Shown here: piece after piece, positions 24,363 to 32,005 of the stretch | Numbering within the stretch: position 1 is the first letter of the stretch | Layout: every line of letters starts with the position of its first letter | From: Bacteroidales bacterium | GTDB lineage: Bacteria; Bacteroidota; Bacteroidia; Bacteroidales; Prolixibacteraceae | Direction of reading: 5' to 3' | DNA length: 43,182 nt | Assembly: GCA_015654795.1 (NCBI GenBank) | Contig: JAATGF010000054.1 | Span: 1-43,182, forward strand | The notes under the pieces: model-generated | The model's input: the letters and a program-made list of their open reading frames with translations, nothing else | Databases searched by the model: none | What the model was told of the DNA's origin: nothing | Made by a program: the position numbers and the translations under genes

Positions 24363-26822
24363 ATGTTAGACCAGGAAACAAAAAGACGAATAGATACTGC
24401 ACGCGATATATTGGTAGGAAAACTACCAAACCCACAAAGTCAGGTTGAGCAAATTACCATTGCCATGATTTATAAGTTCATGGACGATATGGATAAAGAA
24501 GCGATGGAATTTGGGGGTGAAGCCACTTTTTTTACGGGCGATTACGAAAAATACAGTTGGTCGAAAATATTTGATCCCAAACTCGGAGGTTATGAAATGC
24601 TCGCTTTATATGGCGAAGCCATTGTAAAACTGAACCAAAACCCTAATATTCCGCAACTGTTCAGAGATATTTTCAAAAACGCTTATTTACCTTATCGCGA
24701 TCCAGAAACGCTAAAAATGTTCCTGAAAGTTATCAATGAATTTACCTATGAACACAGCGAAAAATTAGGCGATGCGTTTGAATATTTATTATCGGTTTTA
24801 GGCTCGCAAGGCGATGCAGGACAATTCCGTACACCGAGGCACATCATCGATTTTATGGTGGAAATTATACAACCTAAAAAAGAAGAAACTATTTGCGATC
24901 CTGCTTGCGGGACTGCAGGATTCCTGATTTCTTCCTACAAACATATTTTAAAAGAGAATGCCAAAAAGACAAAAGGAGATTTACTTACTCCAGTTGATCG
25001 GAAAAAACTAATCAACAACTTTGTGGGTTATGATATTTCCTCTGAAATGGTTCGCTTAAGTTTGGTAAACTTATACTTACACGGCTTTACTACGCCGAAG
25101 ATATTTGAATACGACACCCTTACCAGTGAAGAACGTTGGGGTGATTATTTTGATGTTATTTTAGCCAATCCCCCTTTTATGACACCAAAAGGTGGAATAC
25201 GTCCGCACAAAAAATTCACGATGCAAGCCAACCGCAGTGAAGTTCTTTTTGTGGATTATATTATGGAACACATAAACCCTACGACGGGAAGAGCAGGAGT
25301 TATTGTACCGGAAGGTATAATTTTCCAAAGCGCCACTGCCTACAAAGCATTACGTAAATTGTTGGTGACCAAAAAATATTTATATGGAGTAGTGAGTTTA
25401 CCTGCAGGTATATTTCAGCCGTATAGCGGTGTAAAAACTTCGATTTTACTCATTGATAAAACACTTGCAAAGAAAACCGATAAAATCCTTTTTGTCAAAA
25501 TAGAAAATGATGGTTTTGGATTAGGCGCTCAAAGAAAAGAATTGGCTACGAGTGATTTACCTGATGCAGCAAATTTAATTAAACAATACATTACGGCAAT
25601 TCGGAACGATGATTATTCAGCATTAGATTTTGACAACTTGCCATTGAATGCATTGGTTGTTGATAAAAGTCAAATTGCTGAAATTGACGATTATAATTTG
25701 TCAATAGATAAATATAGAGTAACTAAAGTAAGGCATAAAGGGAAGTTCGATTTTGTTGAGCTGTCAGATGTTACATTAATTAAAAGAGGTAACACAATAA
25801 CAAAAAAGGATTCAGTTGAAGGTGCAATTCCTGTAATTGCCGGAGGGCAGCAACCTGCATATTATCATAATGAGGCAAATCGAAAGGGGAATGTAATTAC
25901 GGTCAGTTCTTCTGGTGCTTATGCAGGATTTATTAATTTTTTTGAATATCCTATTTTCGCTTCTGACTGTTCAACCATTGAAACAAAAGACGAAAATGAA
26001 CTTAATATTAAATTTGTATATTATTTATTAAAGTCAAAGCAAGAAGACTTTTATAGATTTCAAGTTGGAGGAGGACAGCCTCACGTTTATGCAACACACT
26101 TTGCAAATTATAAAATACCACTTCCTCCATATTCAATTCAGCAAGAAATTATTGCAAGAATAGAGCACTTTGAAAAAATAATTTCCGGAGCTAAACAAGT
26201 AGTAGAAAATTACAAACCTCAAATTGACCTAAATTCAGAATGGGAATTGGTTGAATTGGGGAAAATTTGTGAGATAAATCCAAAGAAATCAGAATTAAAT
26301 GGTATTGACGAAAATACCTTAGTTTCCTTTGTTCCAATGGTTGATCTTAATGACAATTCTGAAAATTTCACTCCAAAAGAAGTAAGGAAATTGTCTGAGG
26401 TTTATTCTGGATATACTTATTTTAAAAATAATGATGTATTAGTCGCGAAAGTAACACCTTGTTTTGAAAATGGGAAAGCAGGTATTGCAAAAGATTTGGT
26501 AAATGGAATTGGTTTTGGTTCTAGTGAGTTTACCGTGTTAAGGAACTCCGATAAAGTTTTACCATATTGGATATACTTAAATGTTACTTCATTAAAATTT
26601 AGAGAACAAGGTAAATTGAGAATGACAGGAACCGGCGGATTACAAAGGGTTCCAAAAGATTTTGTTCTGAGTTATAATATTCCACTTCCTTCAATTAATG
26701 AACAAGAAGCCGTAGTGGAAAAAATAGAAAGGGAACAAGCGTTGGTAGATGGGAATAAAGAACTTATACAACTATTTGAGCAAAAGATAAAAGATGAGAT
26801 CAATAAACTTTGGGCTGAATAA
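24363..26822 (+). CDS. hsdM: Type I HsdM-HsdS fusion (adenine methylase plus specificity subunit)
   Basis: An 819-residue fusion. Residues 1 to about 455 are the N6-adenine methylase HsdM: helical N-terminal domain (IAMIYKFMDDMD), SAM-binding motif I DPACGTAGF (179-187), catalytic NPPF (269-272). From about 460 the protein becomes HsdS with two target-recognition domains (TRD1 about 460-600, TRD2 about 630-790), each followed by a conserved helix: SIQQEIIARIEHFEKII and INEQEAVVEKIEREQALVD. HsdM and HsdS are normally separate proteins. A complex with HsdR would need one or two copies of this chain instead of M2S. The next gene overlaps its stop by one base. Confidence 0.93.
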   Translation: MLDQETKRRIDTARDILVGKLPNPQSQVEQITIAMIYKFMDDMDKEAMEFGGEATFFTGDYEKYSWSKIFDPKLGGYEMLALYGEAIVKLNQNPNIPQLFRDIFKNAYLPYRDPETLKMFLKVINEFTYEHSEKLGDAFEYLLSVLGSQGDAGQFRTPRHIIDFMVEIIQPKKEETICDPACGTAGFLISSYKHILKENAKKTKGDLLTPVDRKKLINNFVGYDISSEMVRLSLVNLYLHGFTTPKIFEYDTLTSEERWGDYFDVILANPPFMTPKGGIRPHKKFTMQANRSEVLFVDYIMEHINPTTGRAGVIVPEGIIFQSATAYKALRKLLVTKKYLYGVVSLPAGIFQPYSGVKTSILLIDKTLAKKTDKILFVKIENDGFGLGAQRKELATSDLPDAANLIKQYITAIRNDDYSALDFDNLPLNALVVDKSQIAEIDDYNLSIDKYRVTKVRHKGKFDFVELSDVTLIKRGNTITKKDSVEGAIPVIAGGQQPAYYHNEANRKGNVITVSSSGAYAGFINFFEYPIFASDCSTIETKDENELNIKFVYYLLKSKQEDFYRFQVGGGQPHVYATHFANYKIPLPPYSIQQEIIARIEHFEKIISGAKQVVENYKPQIDLNSEWELVELGKICEINPKKSELNGIDENTLVSFVPMVDLNDNSENFTPKEVRKLSEVYSGYTYFKNNDVLVAKVTPCFENGKAGIAKDLVNGIGFGSSEFTVLRNSDKVLPYWIYLNVTSLKFREQGKLRMTGTGGLQRVPKDFVLSYNIPLPSINEQEAVVEKIEREQALVDGNKELIQLFEQKIKDEINKLWAE

Positions 26823-27568
26823 TGGCTAATACAAATGACATATTAACCTATTTGCCCAACTCTTACAAAACTAAGGACGAAGAGGATTATATTAATTTTC
26901 TTTGGGAGAGTTATGAGAGTAATTATAACAACGAGAAATATCCGTTTGCATTTATTGCAATTCATATGCTCTATATGTGTTTTGTCTATTTTGAAGTGTG
27001 GCAAATAAAGGAAAACAGAAAGACAGATTTTGAAAAGGCAATGATTGGGGTAAGCAAAGAATTTGAAAATAAATTTTTAGCAGCAACTACACCATTTGCT
27101 TTTGTGGAATTAGGCGAAAGTAATTTTATTCGTTTCTTAAAATTGATTGGTTGTGACAACTCTCAAATAGGCAACTATTGCCTAAGTGTTAAATCAAGAA
27201 ATGATGCAGCACATTCTAATGGCAGAATATTTTTTAACGACCGATCGATCATTGACAGTAAAGTAGATGAAATATTGCGCTTTATAGATGAAATTCAAAC
27301 ACATTCAAAACCAATCCTAACAGAATGTTTGATTAAATTCCTAAAAGAAAACCACAACCCTGACGACAGAGAATATATTGACGACACTGACCAAATCAGA
27401 GAAATACTGATACACGGTAATTATATGTCCCAAAAAGATATAGAATATTTGCTCACTTTTGATATTACACAATTAGTAGGAGATGTTAACTATTTAAAAA
27501 TAAGATGTTTGTTTGAAGCTTTTAAAGATAATTATTTACATGACCGTGGATACAATATTTTACAGTAA
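26822..27568 (+). CDS. HEPN-motif protein coupled to the restriction operon
   Basis: A 248-residue protein I cannot assign to a named family. Its ATG shares one base with the hsdMS stop (TAATG), which implies coupled translation. The sequence is helical and contains Arg126-Asn127-Asp-Ala-Ala-His131 (KSRNDAAHSNG), the R-N-x3-H form of the HEPN RNase active site used by many abortive-infection toxins and by Cas13. The following segment VDEILRFIDEIQTHSK fits the last HEPN helix. A C-terminal part of about 80 residues (from ILTECLIKFLKENHNPDD) is unassigned. A plausible role is an RNase that kills or stalls the cell when restriction fails, as PrrC does beside EcoprrI. Role is inferred. Confidence 0.75.
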   Translation: MANTNDILTYLPNSYKTKDEEDYINFLWESYESNYNNEKYPFAFIAIHMLYMCFVYFEVWQIKENRKTDFEKAMIGVSKEFENKFLAATTPFAFVELGESNFIRFLKLIGCDNSQIGNYCLSVKSRNDAAHSNGRIFFNDRSIIDSKVDEILRFIDEIQTHSKPILTECLIKFLKENHNPDDREYIDDTDQIREILIHGNYMSQKDIEYLLTFDITQLVGDVNYLKIRCLFEAFKDNYLHDRGYNILQ

Positions 27569-27635
27569 ATTATTGTGACGAATATTCAATTTTGAGTCGT
27601 CCCGTTTTGTGATCTATTAACAAGACCACTAAACT

Positions 27636-27659
27636 AAATCCGCTCATGCGGATTTTTTT
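27636..27659 (+). terminator. Intrinsic terminator of the restriction operon
   Basis: Perfect eight-pair stem AAATCCGC / GCGGATTT with loop TCAT, running straight into seven T (three of them in the stem). It lies 67 bases after the HEPN gene and separates it from the next nuclease gene. Confidence 0.8.
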
Positions 27660-27870
27660 ACTTTGCAATAAATTGATAACTAGGCAATAATCAAAATAAA
27701 AGCATCTTACGACGGATGAACAAACACAAAACAAACCGAATTTTTATTTGCAATAAAATTATTATAACTAAATTTGCTTTCAAGAAGAAATGTACGATAT
27801 AAGTTCTGTGTTACTGCAGAGATCATTATGATATTTTATAAAAAGTACTCAGTTGGTTATTAAGAGATAA

Positions 27871-29601
27871 ATGAAAGATGCAATTCTTGAACGGCAATTT
27901 TTTTTAGCATATAGCGATATATATGAGGATTTTGATTCTTTCAATATCAAAAGTATTTTAAGAAGTATACCAAAAATAACAGCTATTGAAAGGATTTCAT
28001 ACTTATTGTGTCAATTAAGTTTACCTGGGGAAACAACAAAGAAGACTCATGCATCTATTCTGCTGCAATGGGTATTACTATTAGCAAGTGAAGATAACAA
28101 GCGTGTTTCAAAAGTAATTCGGGAAAGAAGCCTTCATGAAGATCCAAAATTTCATTTTATAGATGCGACATCTTCTTTGATGCTCATTGAATACCTACTG
28201 GAAGATAATAACTTCATCGAAGATAAATTATCAGCAGAGCAGGAATCTGACCTATTCAAGGCTTATTTATGGTGCATTGAAACGTCGATAAGAAAGCAAC
28301 AAGCAGCATTTAATTGCGATGATAATGATAGTATTGATGATTTAGTACGCAAAATGCTTCCAGCAAAGTTAAGTTTCAGAGAAATTGATTCATTTAAAGA
28401 TTATCGAATCCAGTTTATTAAAACATTCTATTTTTTTAGTTTTTGTGAAACCGATGTTGAATATAAGGAGTACCTATTGCTTTTCTTGCGTGAATATAAT
28501 GTCGCTACTTGGGATAAATATCTACTCAATTTAATCACATTTTATCTTACGCTGTTGCAACAAGATATTCAATTAACGCCAAAGCTTTGTGCTCCGAATT
28601 TAAACAAGCAAACAGCTGACTTCCTTGATGCGTTCTGTTTGAATGAGCATAGAAATTATAAAAGATCTGATGATTTTACTGAGTTAAGAAATACGCCTAT
28701 TTACAAATATGAAAACTATTATTTGTTTCTATATTTCAATTTTTTTGTCGACAAAATTTATCAGGGATTTTTATTTGACTTTGCAAAAGTATTAAGTAAA
28801 AACAAATGTAGAATTAAGGATTTCGGAGATTTAAAATCAGATTTAGGTGAAAAATTTGCGGAGCACTTTGCCTTTTATAAGACAATTGACTTGTGCTTTA
28901 AGAATTATGCCGACATTCAGTTAAAAGGTGAAAATATTAAAATTATTTTAAAAGAAGGAGAACCTGATTTTTACATGAGACAAGGAAATAAGGTCTTCCT
29001 ATTCGAATTTAAAGATCCAACATTAAATAAAAAAACCAAACATTCGGGGGATTTTGAGGAAATAAAGAGATGTATTTTAGAAAAATTTGAAGAAACGTCA
29101 AGCGATAAAAAGAAAGGTATTAAACAATTAGTTAATACAATTAAACAAATCCAAAACTTACAGTATAATCGATCTGAATTAGATGAATTTATCCCTAACA
29201 AAATTGTTATTTATCCTATATTAGTACATACTGACTGTAGTTTTGAGGTAGAAGGAATAAATTATATTTTAAAAGAGAGGTTTAAGCAATTACTGATTGA
29301 GGGCAACATAAAGAACCATCATCAAATAAAGGATGTAGTACTAATTAATCTTGACACACTAATTTCGTTACAAGACCTTTTTCAGTCAAACAAATTGAAA
29401 ATAAGTACATGTATAAATGAATACCTAAATTATTCAAGCGATAATAAAAAAATTATTAATCGGATATATTCTTTTGATTACTACATAAGGTATTATGCAT
29501 TTAATAAAGGATTTAAGAACTTAGCCCCAATCGAATTTCGTAAAATAGTAGACGGTTTTGTTGAAAAGGAAAAGCAGATAAAACTGAAATCCATTTTATA
29601 A
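27871..29601 (+). CDS. Unrecognised 576-residue protein with PD-(D/E)XK nuclease core
   Basis: No named family recognised. The first ~300 residues are helical and rich in Leu, Phe and Tyr, without membrane segments. A nuclease core follows: Glu329 in a helix (GEKFAEHFAFYK), Asp366 (GEPDFYM) and Glu379-x-Lys381 (FLFEFKD), separated as in PD-(D/E)XK enzymes (beta hairpin D-x12-E-x-K). The region after it (391-576) is charged and includes IVIYPILVHTD, a strand typical of the fold's core. The gene is AT-rich like the restriction genes and has its own leader beyond a terminator, so it may be a separate defence gene with a helical sensor or oligomerisation part. Target (DNA or RNA) unknown. Confidence 0.72.
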   Translation: MKDAILERQFFLAYSDIYEDFDSFNIKSILRSIPKITAIERISYLLCQLSLPGETTKKTHASILLQWVLLLASEDNKRVSKVIRERSLHEDPKFHFIDATSSLMLIEYLLEDNNFIEDKLSAEQESDLFKAYLWCIETSIRKQQAAFNCDDNDSIDDLVRKMLPAKLSFREIDSFKDYRIQFIKTFYFFSFCETDVEYKEYLLLFLREYNVATWDKYLLNLITFYLTLLQQDIQLTPKLCAPNLNKQTADFLDAFCLNEHRNYKRSDDFTELRNTPIYKYENYYLFLYFNFFVDKIYQGFLFDFAKVLSKNKCRIKDFGDLKSDLGEKFAEHFAFYKTIDLCFKNYADIQLKGENIKIILKEGEPDFYMRQGNKVFLFEFKDPTLNKKTKHSGDFEEIKRCILEKFEETSSDKKKGIKQLVNTIKQIQNLQYNRSELDEFIPNKIVIYPILVHTDCSFEVEGINYILKERFKQLLIEGNIKNHHQIKDVVLINLDTLISLQDLFQSNKLKISTCINEYLNYSSDNKKIINRIYSFDYYIRYYAFNKGFKNLAPIEFRKIVDGFVEKEKQIKLKSIL

Positions 29602-29899
29602 ATAAAACAAGTCCACCACTAAAAATATTCATTCAGAAAAACTTCTGTTTTATTCATTATAAATTCAAGATAATGGTCCCCCCAAAGAAGAATTTAGACA
29701 TAGATTATTGTCCTTATTGATATTTATATATGCGCATATGCCTTATTAATAACCTATATACGTGTATAATATTCTGTCCTGCAAGGGATAATTATTACTC
29801 AGAAGTATCTTGAGAACTTTGTACAAAGTGTACTCTATAATAATTCCGAAATAAATTATATTTATGTATGTTATGGGATACAACAATATATTTACCCTT
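29602..29899. other. AT-rich spacer with several palindromes
   Basis: No gene. Palindromes: ATATGCGCATAT (29728-29739), TATAC-GT-GTATA (29757-29768) and ACTTTGTACAAAGT (29816-29829, perfect 14 bp). They could be operators or a recombination site at the edge of the defence segment; no integrase is present. TATATTTA (29887-29894) is a possible -7 box for the structured RNA that follows. Confidence 0.4.
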
Positions 29900-30135
29900 C
29901 AAAGTGGGGTGTTAAATATTCAAAATTGAATTTTTCTAAATAGCTGTAATTTAATTTGTTGTGATTAAGGTTTCAAGATATCTCAACAGCTCTAAATCTA
30001 CTAAAGAAGACAGTACTTAATCACTTGAATTTAAGTTTATCTAGGCAGTCCTGAATATTTAAAACTAGAACGAAGTTCTAAAAAGACATTTAACACCCCA
30101 CCCTCAAGGTTTCAAAAACCTTGAGGGTTTATTTT
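29900..30135 (+). ncRNA. Candidate structured non-coding RNA
   Basis: The segment is bounded by a 14-pair closing stem (29904-29917 with 30088-30101). Inside are a small hairpin ATTCA/TGAAT (29918-29931), pairing TAAATA/TATTTA (29937-29942 with 30056-30061) and CTG/CAG, a perfect nine-pair stem GTGATTAAG/CTTAATCAC (29961-29969 with 30016-30024), and a hairpin TAGAAC-GAA-GTTCTA (30066-30080). An intrinsic terminator follows directly, and TATATTTA (29887-29894) could be its -7 box. The long, bubbled hairpin of ~200 bases recalls 6S RNA, but I cannot confirm that. A miniature transposon with inverted ends is the main alternative. Pairings were found by eye, without covariation support. Confidence 0.4.
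30101..30135 (+). terminator. Intrinsic terminator after the RNA candidate
   Basis: Eleven-pair perfect stem CCCTCAAGGTT / AACCTTGAGGG (30101-30111 with 30117-30127), loop of five bases, then TTTATTTT. It shares one base with the closing stem of the RNA candidate. No plus-strand protein gene ends within 450 bases upstream, which argues for a non-coding transcript. Confidence 0.75.
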
Positions 30136-30166
30136 ACCATTTCGGCACTCATTCCGATTCCCATCC

Positions 30167-30247
30167 CATTTTATCTTTTTCATCAGCAACCCCATTTCCT
30201 CTTCAAAATACAAGTATCCGGACAGTAAATCTTGCAGTGGCTTCCCC
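30167..30247 (-). repeat. Decayed coding repeat, copy 1
   Basis: About 80 bases that recur at 31809-31890 with roughly four of five bases alike. On the minus strand both copies read KPLQDLLxGYxYFxEEMG; here it lies in a 74-codon frame (30112-30336) that looks like a remnant and runs into a terminator. The parent family is not recognised. Confidence 0.55.
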
Positions 30248-30476
30248 GGATACTTCTCGTTTGCAATCCCGAAAGTCGGGACCCCGTTTTTACAGGGAGG
30301 AGTTAGTTGTCCGTCGTTTGTAACGGTTATAATCACCTTACTTTAAAAAGGTTCTCGCATAAATTCATCCGGAATTGTAAATTTATACAAAATATTGATA
30401 TGTAAAGACTTTCAATCGCCGGTCACGAATCCCGCTCCATTTTGCCATACATTTCAATCCTAAATTCAACTGATTA

Positions 30477-30508
30477 TTTGCTGTTGATTTTTTTTAAACT
30501 TAACTTTG
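30477..30508 (+). promoter_or_regulatory. Strong consensus promoter, second copy of the module
   Basis: TTTG (30477-30480), 20 bases, TAACTTTG (30501-30508), the same spacing and very similar surrounding bases as at 19692-19723 (shared GATTATTTGC, T-run, TAACTTTGG). It lies about 130 bases before the flavin reductase-like gene. Confidence 0.6.
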
Positions 30509-30640
30509 GGAAACCGTTAAGTGATCAATATCGGATAAACAAATATTGAAAAAACCTGCAGCAGGCGGGAGAAGTACGAACTATGAATTAATCGACTCAG
30601 ATGAGAGGATTTGTTAAATGATAGACTAAAGAAATAAGGT

Positions 30641-31186
30641 ATGAAAGAATTTCCACTTTCAAAAGCATTTCAGTTTTTAGAACCAGGGCCAGTGGTTTTA
30701 GTAACAACGCTAAATAAGGGAAAGACCAATATCATGACTATGAGCTGGCACATGATTATGGATTTTACACCACAAATCGGTTGTATCATAGGCTCGTGGG
30801 ATTACAGCTATACGGCATTACGGGAGACAAGGGAGTGTGTTATATCAATTCCAACCGTTGACATTGCAAGTAAAGTAGTTGAGATAGGTAATTGTTCAGG
30901 TCGCGATACAAATAAATTTGAAATATTTGGATTGACGCCTCTAAAATCAGAAAAGATTAAAGCACCGCTAATCGCTGAATGTCTAGCCAATATTGAGTGT
31001 AAAGTATTAGATATTAGTTTGATAAACAAATATAGTCTTTTTATATTAGAAGGTGTCAAAGCATGGTACGATTATGAGCGTAAAGAAAAACGAACGTTTC
31101 ATGCAAATGGAGATGGCACTTTTGTTGTTGATGGAGAAACCCTAAATCTAAAAGACAAAATGGTTAAATGGACTGAATTCACTTAA
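30641..31186 (+). CDS. Flavin reductase-like FMN-binding protein
   Basis: A 181-residue protein with the split-barrel fold of the flavin reductase-like domain. PGPVVLVTTLNKGKTNIMTMSW at the start and CIIGSWDYSYTALRETRECVISIP are typical FMN-contacting segments; FEIFGLTPLKSEKIKAPLI matches the family's middle. Such proteins bind FMN and pass electrons from NAD(P)H or act in anaerobic detoxification. The ATG at 30641 fits the family. It has its own strong promoter and no operon partner; the next gene begins 165 bases later. Confidence 0.88.
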   Translation: MKEFPLSKAFQFLEPGPVVLVTTLNKGKTNIMTMSWHMIMDFTPQIGCIIGSWDYSYTALRETRECVISIPTVDIASKVVEIGNCSGRDTNKFEIFGLTPLKSEKIKAPLIAECLANIECKVLDISLINKYSLFILEGVKAWYDYERKEKRTFHANGDGTFVVDGETLNLKDKMVKWTEFT

Positions 31187-31351
31187 AACAAGATAGATAC
31201 CGTAAATTCCAAATGATACGATTATGAAAACGATATTTCCAGTTTAAGTATGTTTGAAAACAAGAAATTATTCCGTTCTGTACCATGCTGAAAGCAACTA
31301 ATTTCCCGGTTATTGCATCTATTATAGCGATAGCTTATAAAATTAATCAAC

Positions 31352-31765
31352 GTGAAAACCATAATCTTAATAGTCTGCTTAATTGGTATCATAAGTTGTG
31401 AAAAAGAAACTGATGAACAGGTAATTGTATCAACCGGTGTTACTGGAAATATAAAATATGGTATCGGTGATTGCATGCCAATGATTGATGAAAATCGCAG
31501 AATTTACAATAATTACAATGGCGATTTACATTTTATTAAAAAATCAGACTGGGATAATCAGGTTAACGGGGATTTTGAGCAGTTAAAAGCAAAGAGTATA
31601 AAAACAGCTGTTAAAAATGGCAAATTAGCCATTGAATTACCACCCGATACATTTTTGATCATTCCGTCGGATGTGTACTTATATTCTGATTATAATACAG
31701 TTATAATTAAAGAAGGAATCGTATTGGAGAAGACTTTGAATTTTTGGAAATGCACTTCCTATTGA
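31352..31765 (+). CDS. Small lipoprotein of unknown function
   Basis: A 137-residue exported lipoprotein starting at GTG. KTIILIVCLIGIISC is a lipoprotein signal with the lipobox I-I-S-C (Cys16), followed by acidic residues, so it is probably carried to the outer membrane. The mature part has a GDCMPMIDENRR motif and beta-like segments but no domain I recognise. A later Cys (WKCTS at the C terminus) could pair with the Cys in GDCMP. It stands between the two copies of a decayed repeat. Confidence 0.75.
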   Translation: MKTIILIVCLIGIISCEKETDEQVIVSTGVTGNIKYGIGDCMPMIDENRRIYNNYNGDLHFIKKSDWDNQVNGDFEQLKAKSIKTAVKNGKLAIELPPDTFLIIPSDVYLYSDYNTVIIKEGIVLEKTLNFWKCTSY

Positions 31766-31808
31766 CAGGGAAAGATGATTAGACGTTAATCGGCTAAAGT
31801 AATAATCG

Positions 31809-31890
31809 CATTTCATCTTTTTCATCAGCAGCCCCCATTTCCTCGCCAAAATAAAAATACCCGAACAATAAATCTTGCAGGGGTTTCCTC
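31809..31890 (-). repeat. Decayed coding repeat, copy 2
   Basis: Second copy of the sequence at 30167-30247, same orientation, with a one-base shift after EEMG that breaks the reading frame. The two copies flank the flavin reductase-like and lipoprotein genes, so that segment of about 1.6 kb may have been inserted or the repeat duplicated with it. Confidence 0.55.
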
Positions 31891-31906
31891 CGTGCCATAT
31901 CCATAT

Positions 31907-32005
31907 CTTATGTGCATTTTGTGTGTACTTCCTGTACAGTTTATGTATAGTTTGTGTGCTGATTTAGCACAGATAGTGCACAGATAGTGCACAGATGGTG
32001 CACAG
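31907..32005. repeat. 11 bp tandem repeat, nine units
   Basis: Nine consecutive 11-base units, degenerate at the left (CTTATGTGCAT, TTTGTGTGTAC, TTCCTGTACAG, TTTATGTATAG) and more regular at the right (ATAGTGCACAG twice, then ATGGTGCACAG). The period is close to one DNA turn, so equal bases would face the same side of the helix. It lies between a decayed repeat and REP-like elements. A minus-strand frame crosses it but is not credible as a gene. Confidence 0.7.

Noticed and set aside
29904-30101. tmRNA, RNase P RNA or SRP RNA
   Set aside because: None of their hallmark sequences (tRNA-like ends, conserved P4 bases, GNAR loop helix 8) could be found.
30112-30336. 74-codon minus-strand frame as a real gene
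   Set aside because: It runs into the terminator hairpin, and the part shared with 31809-31890 is frameshifted in the other copy, so it looks like a remnant.
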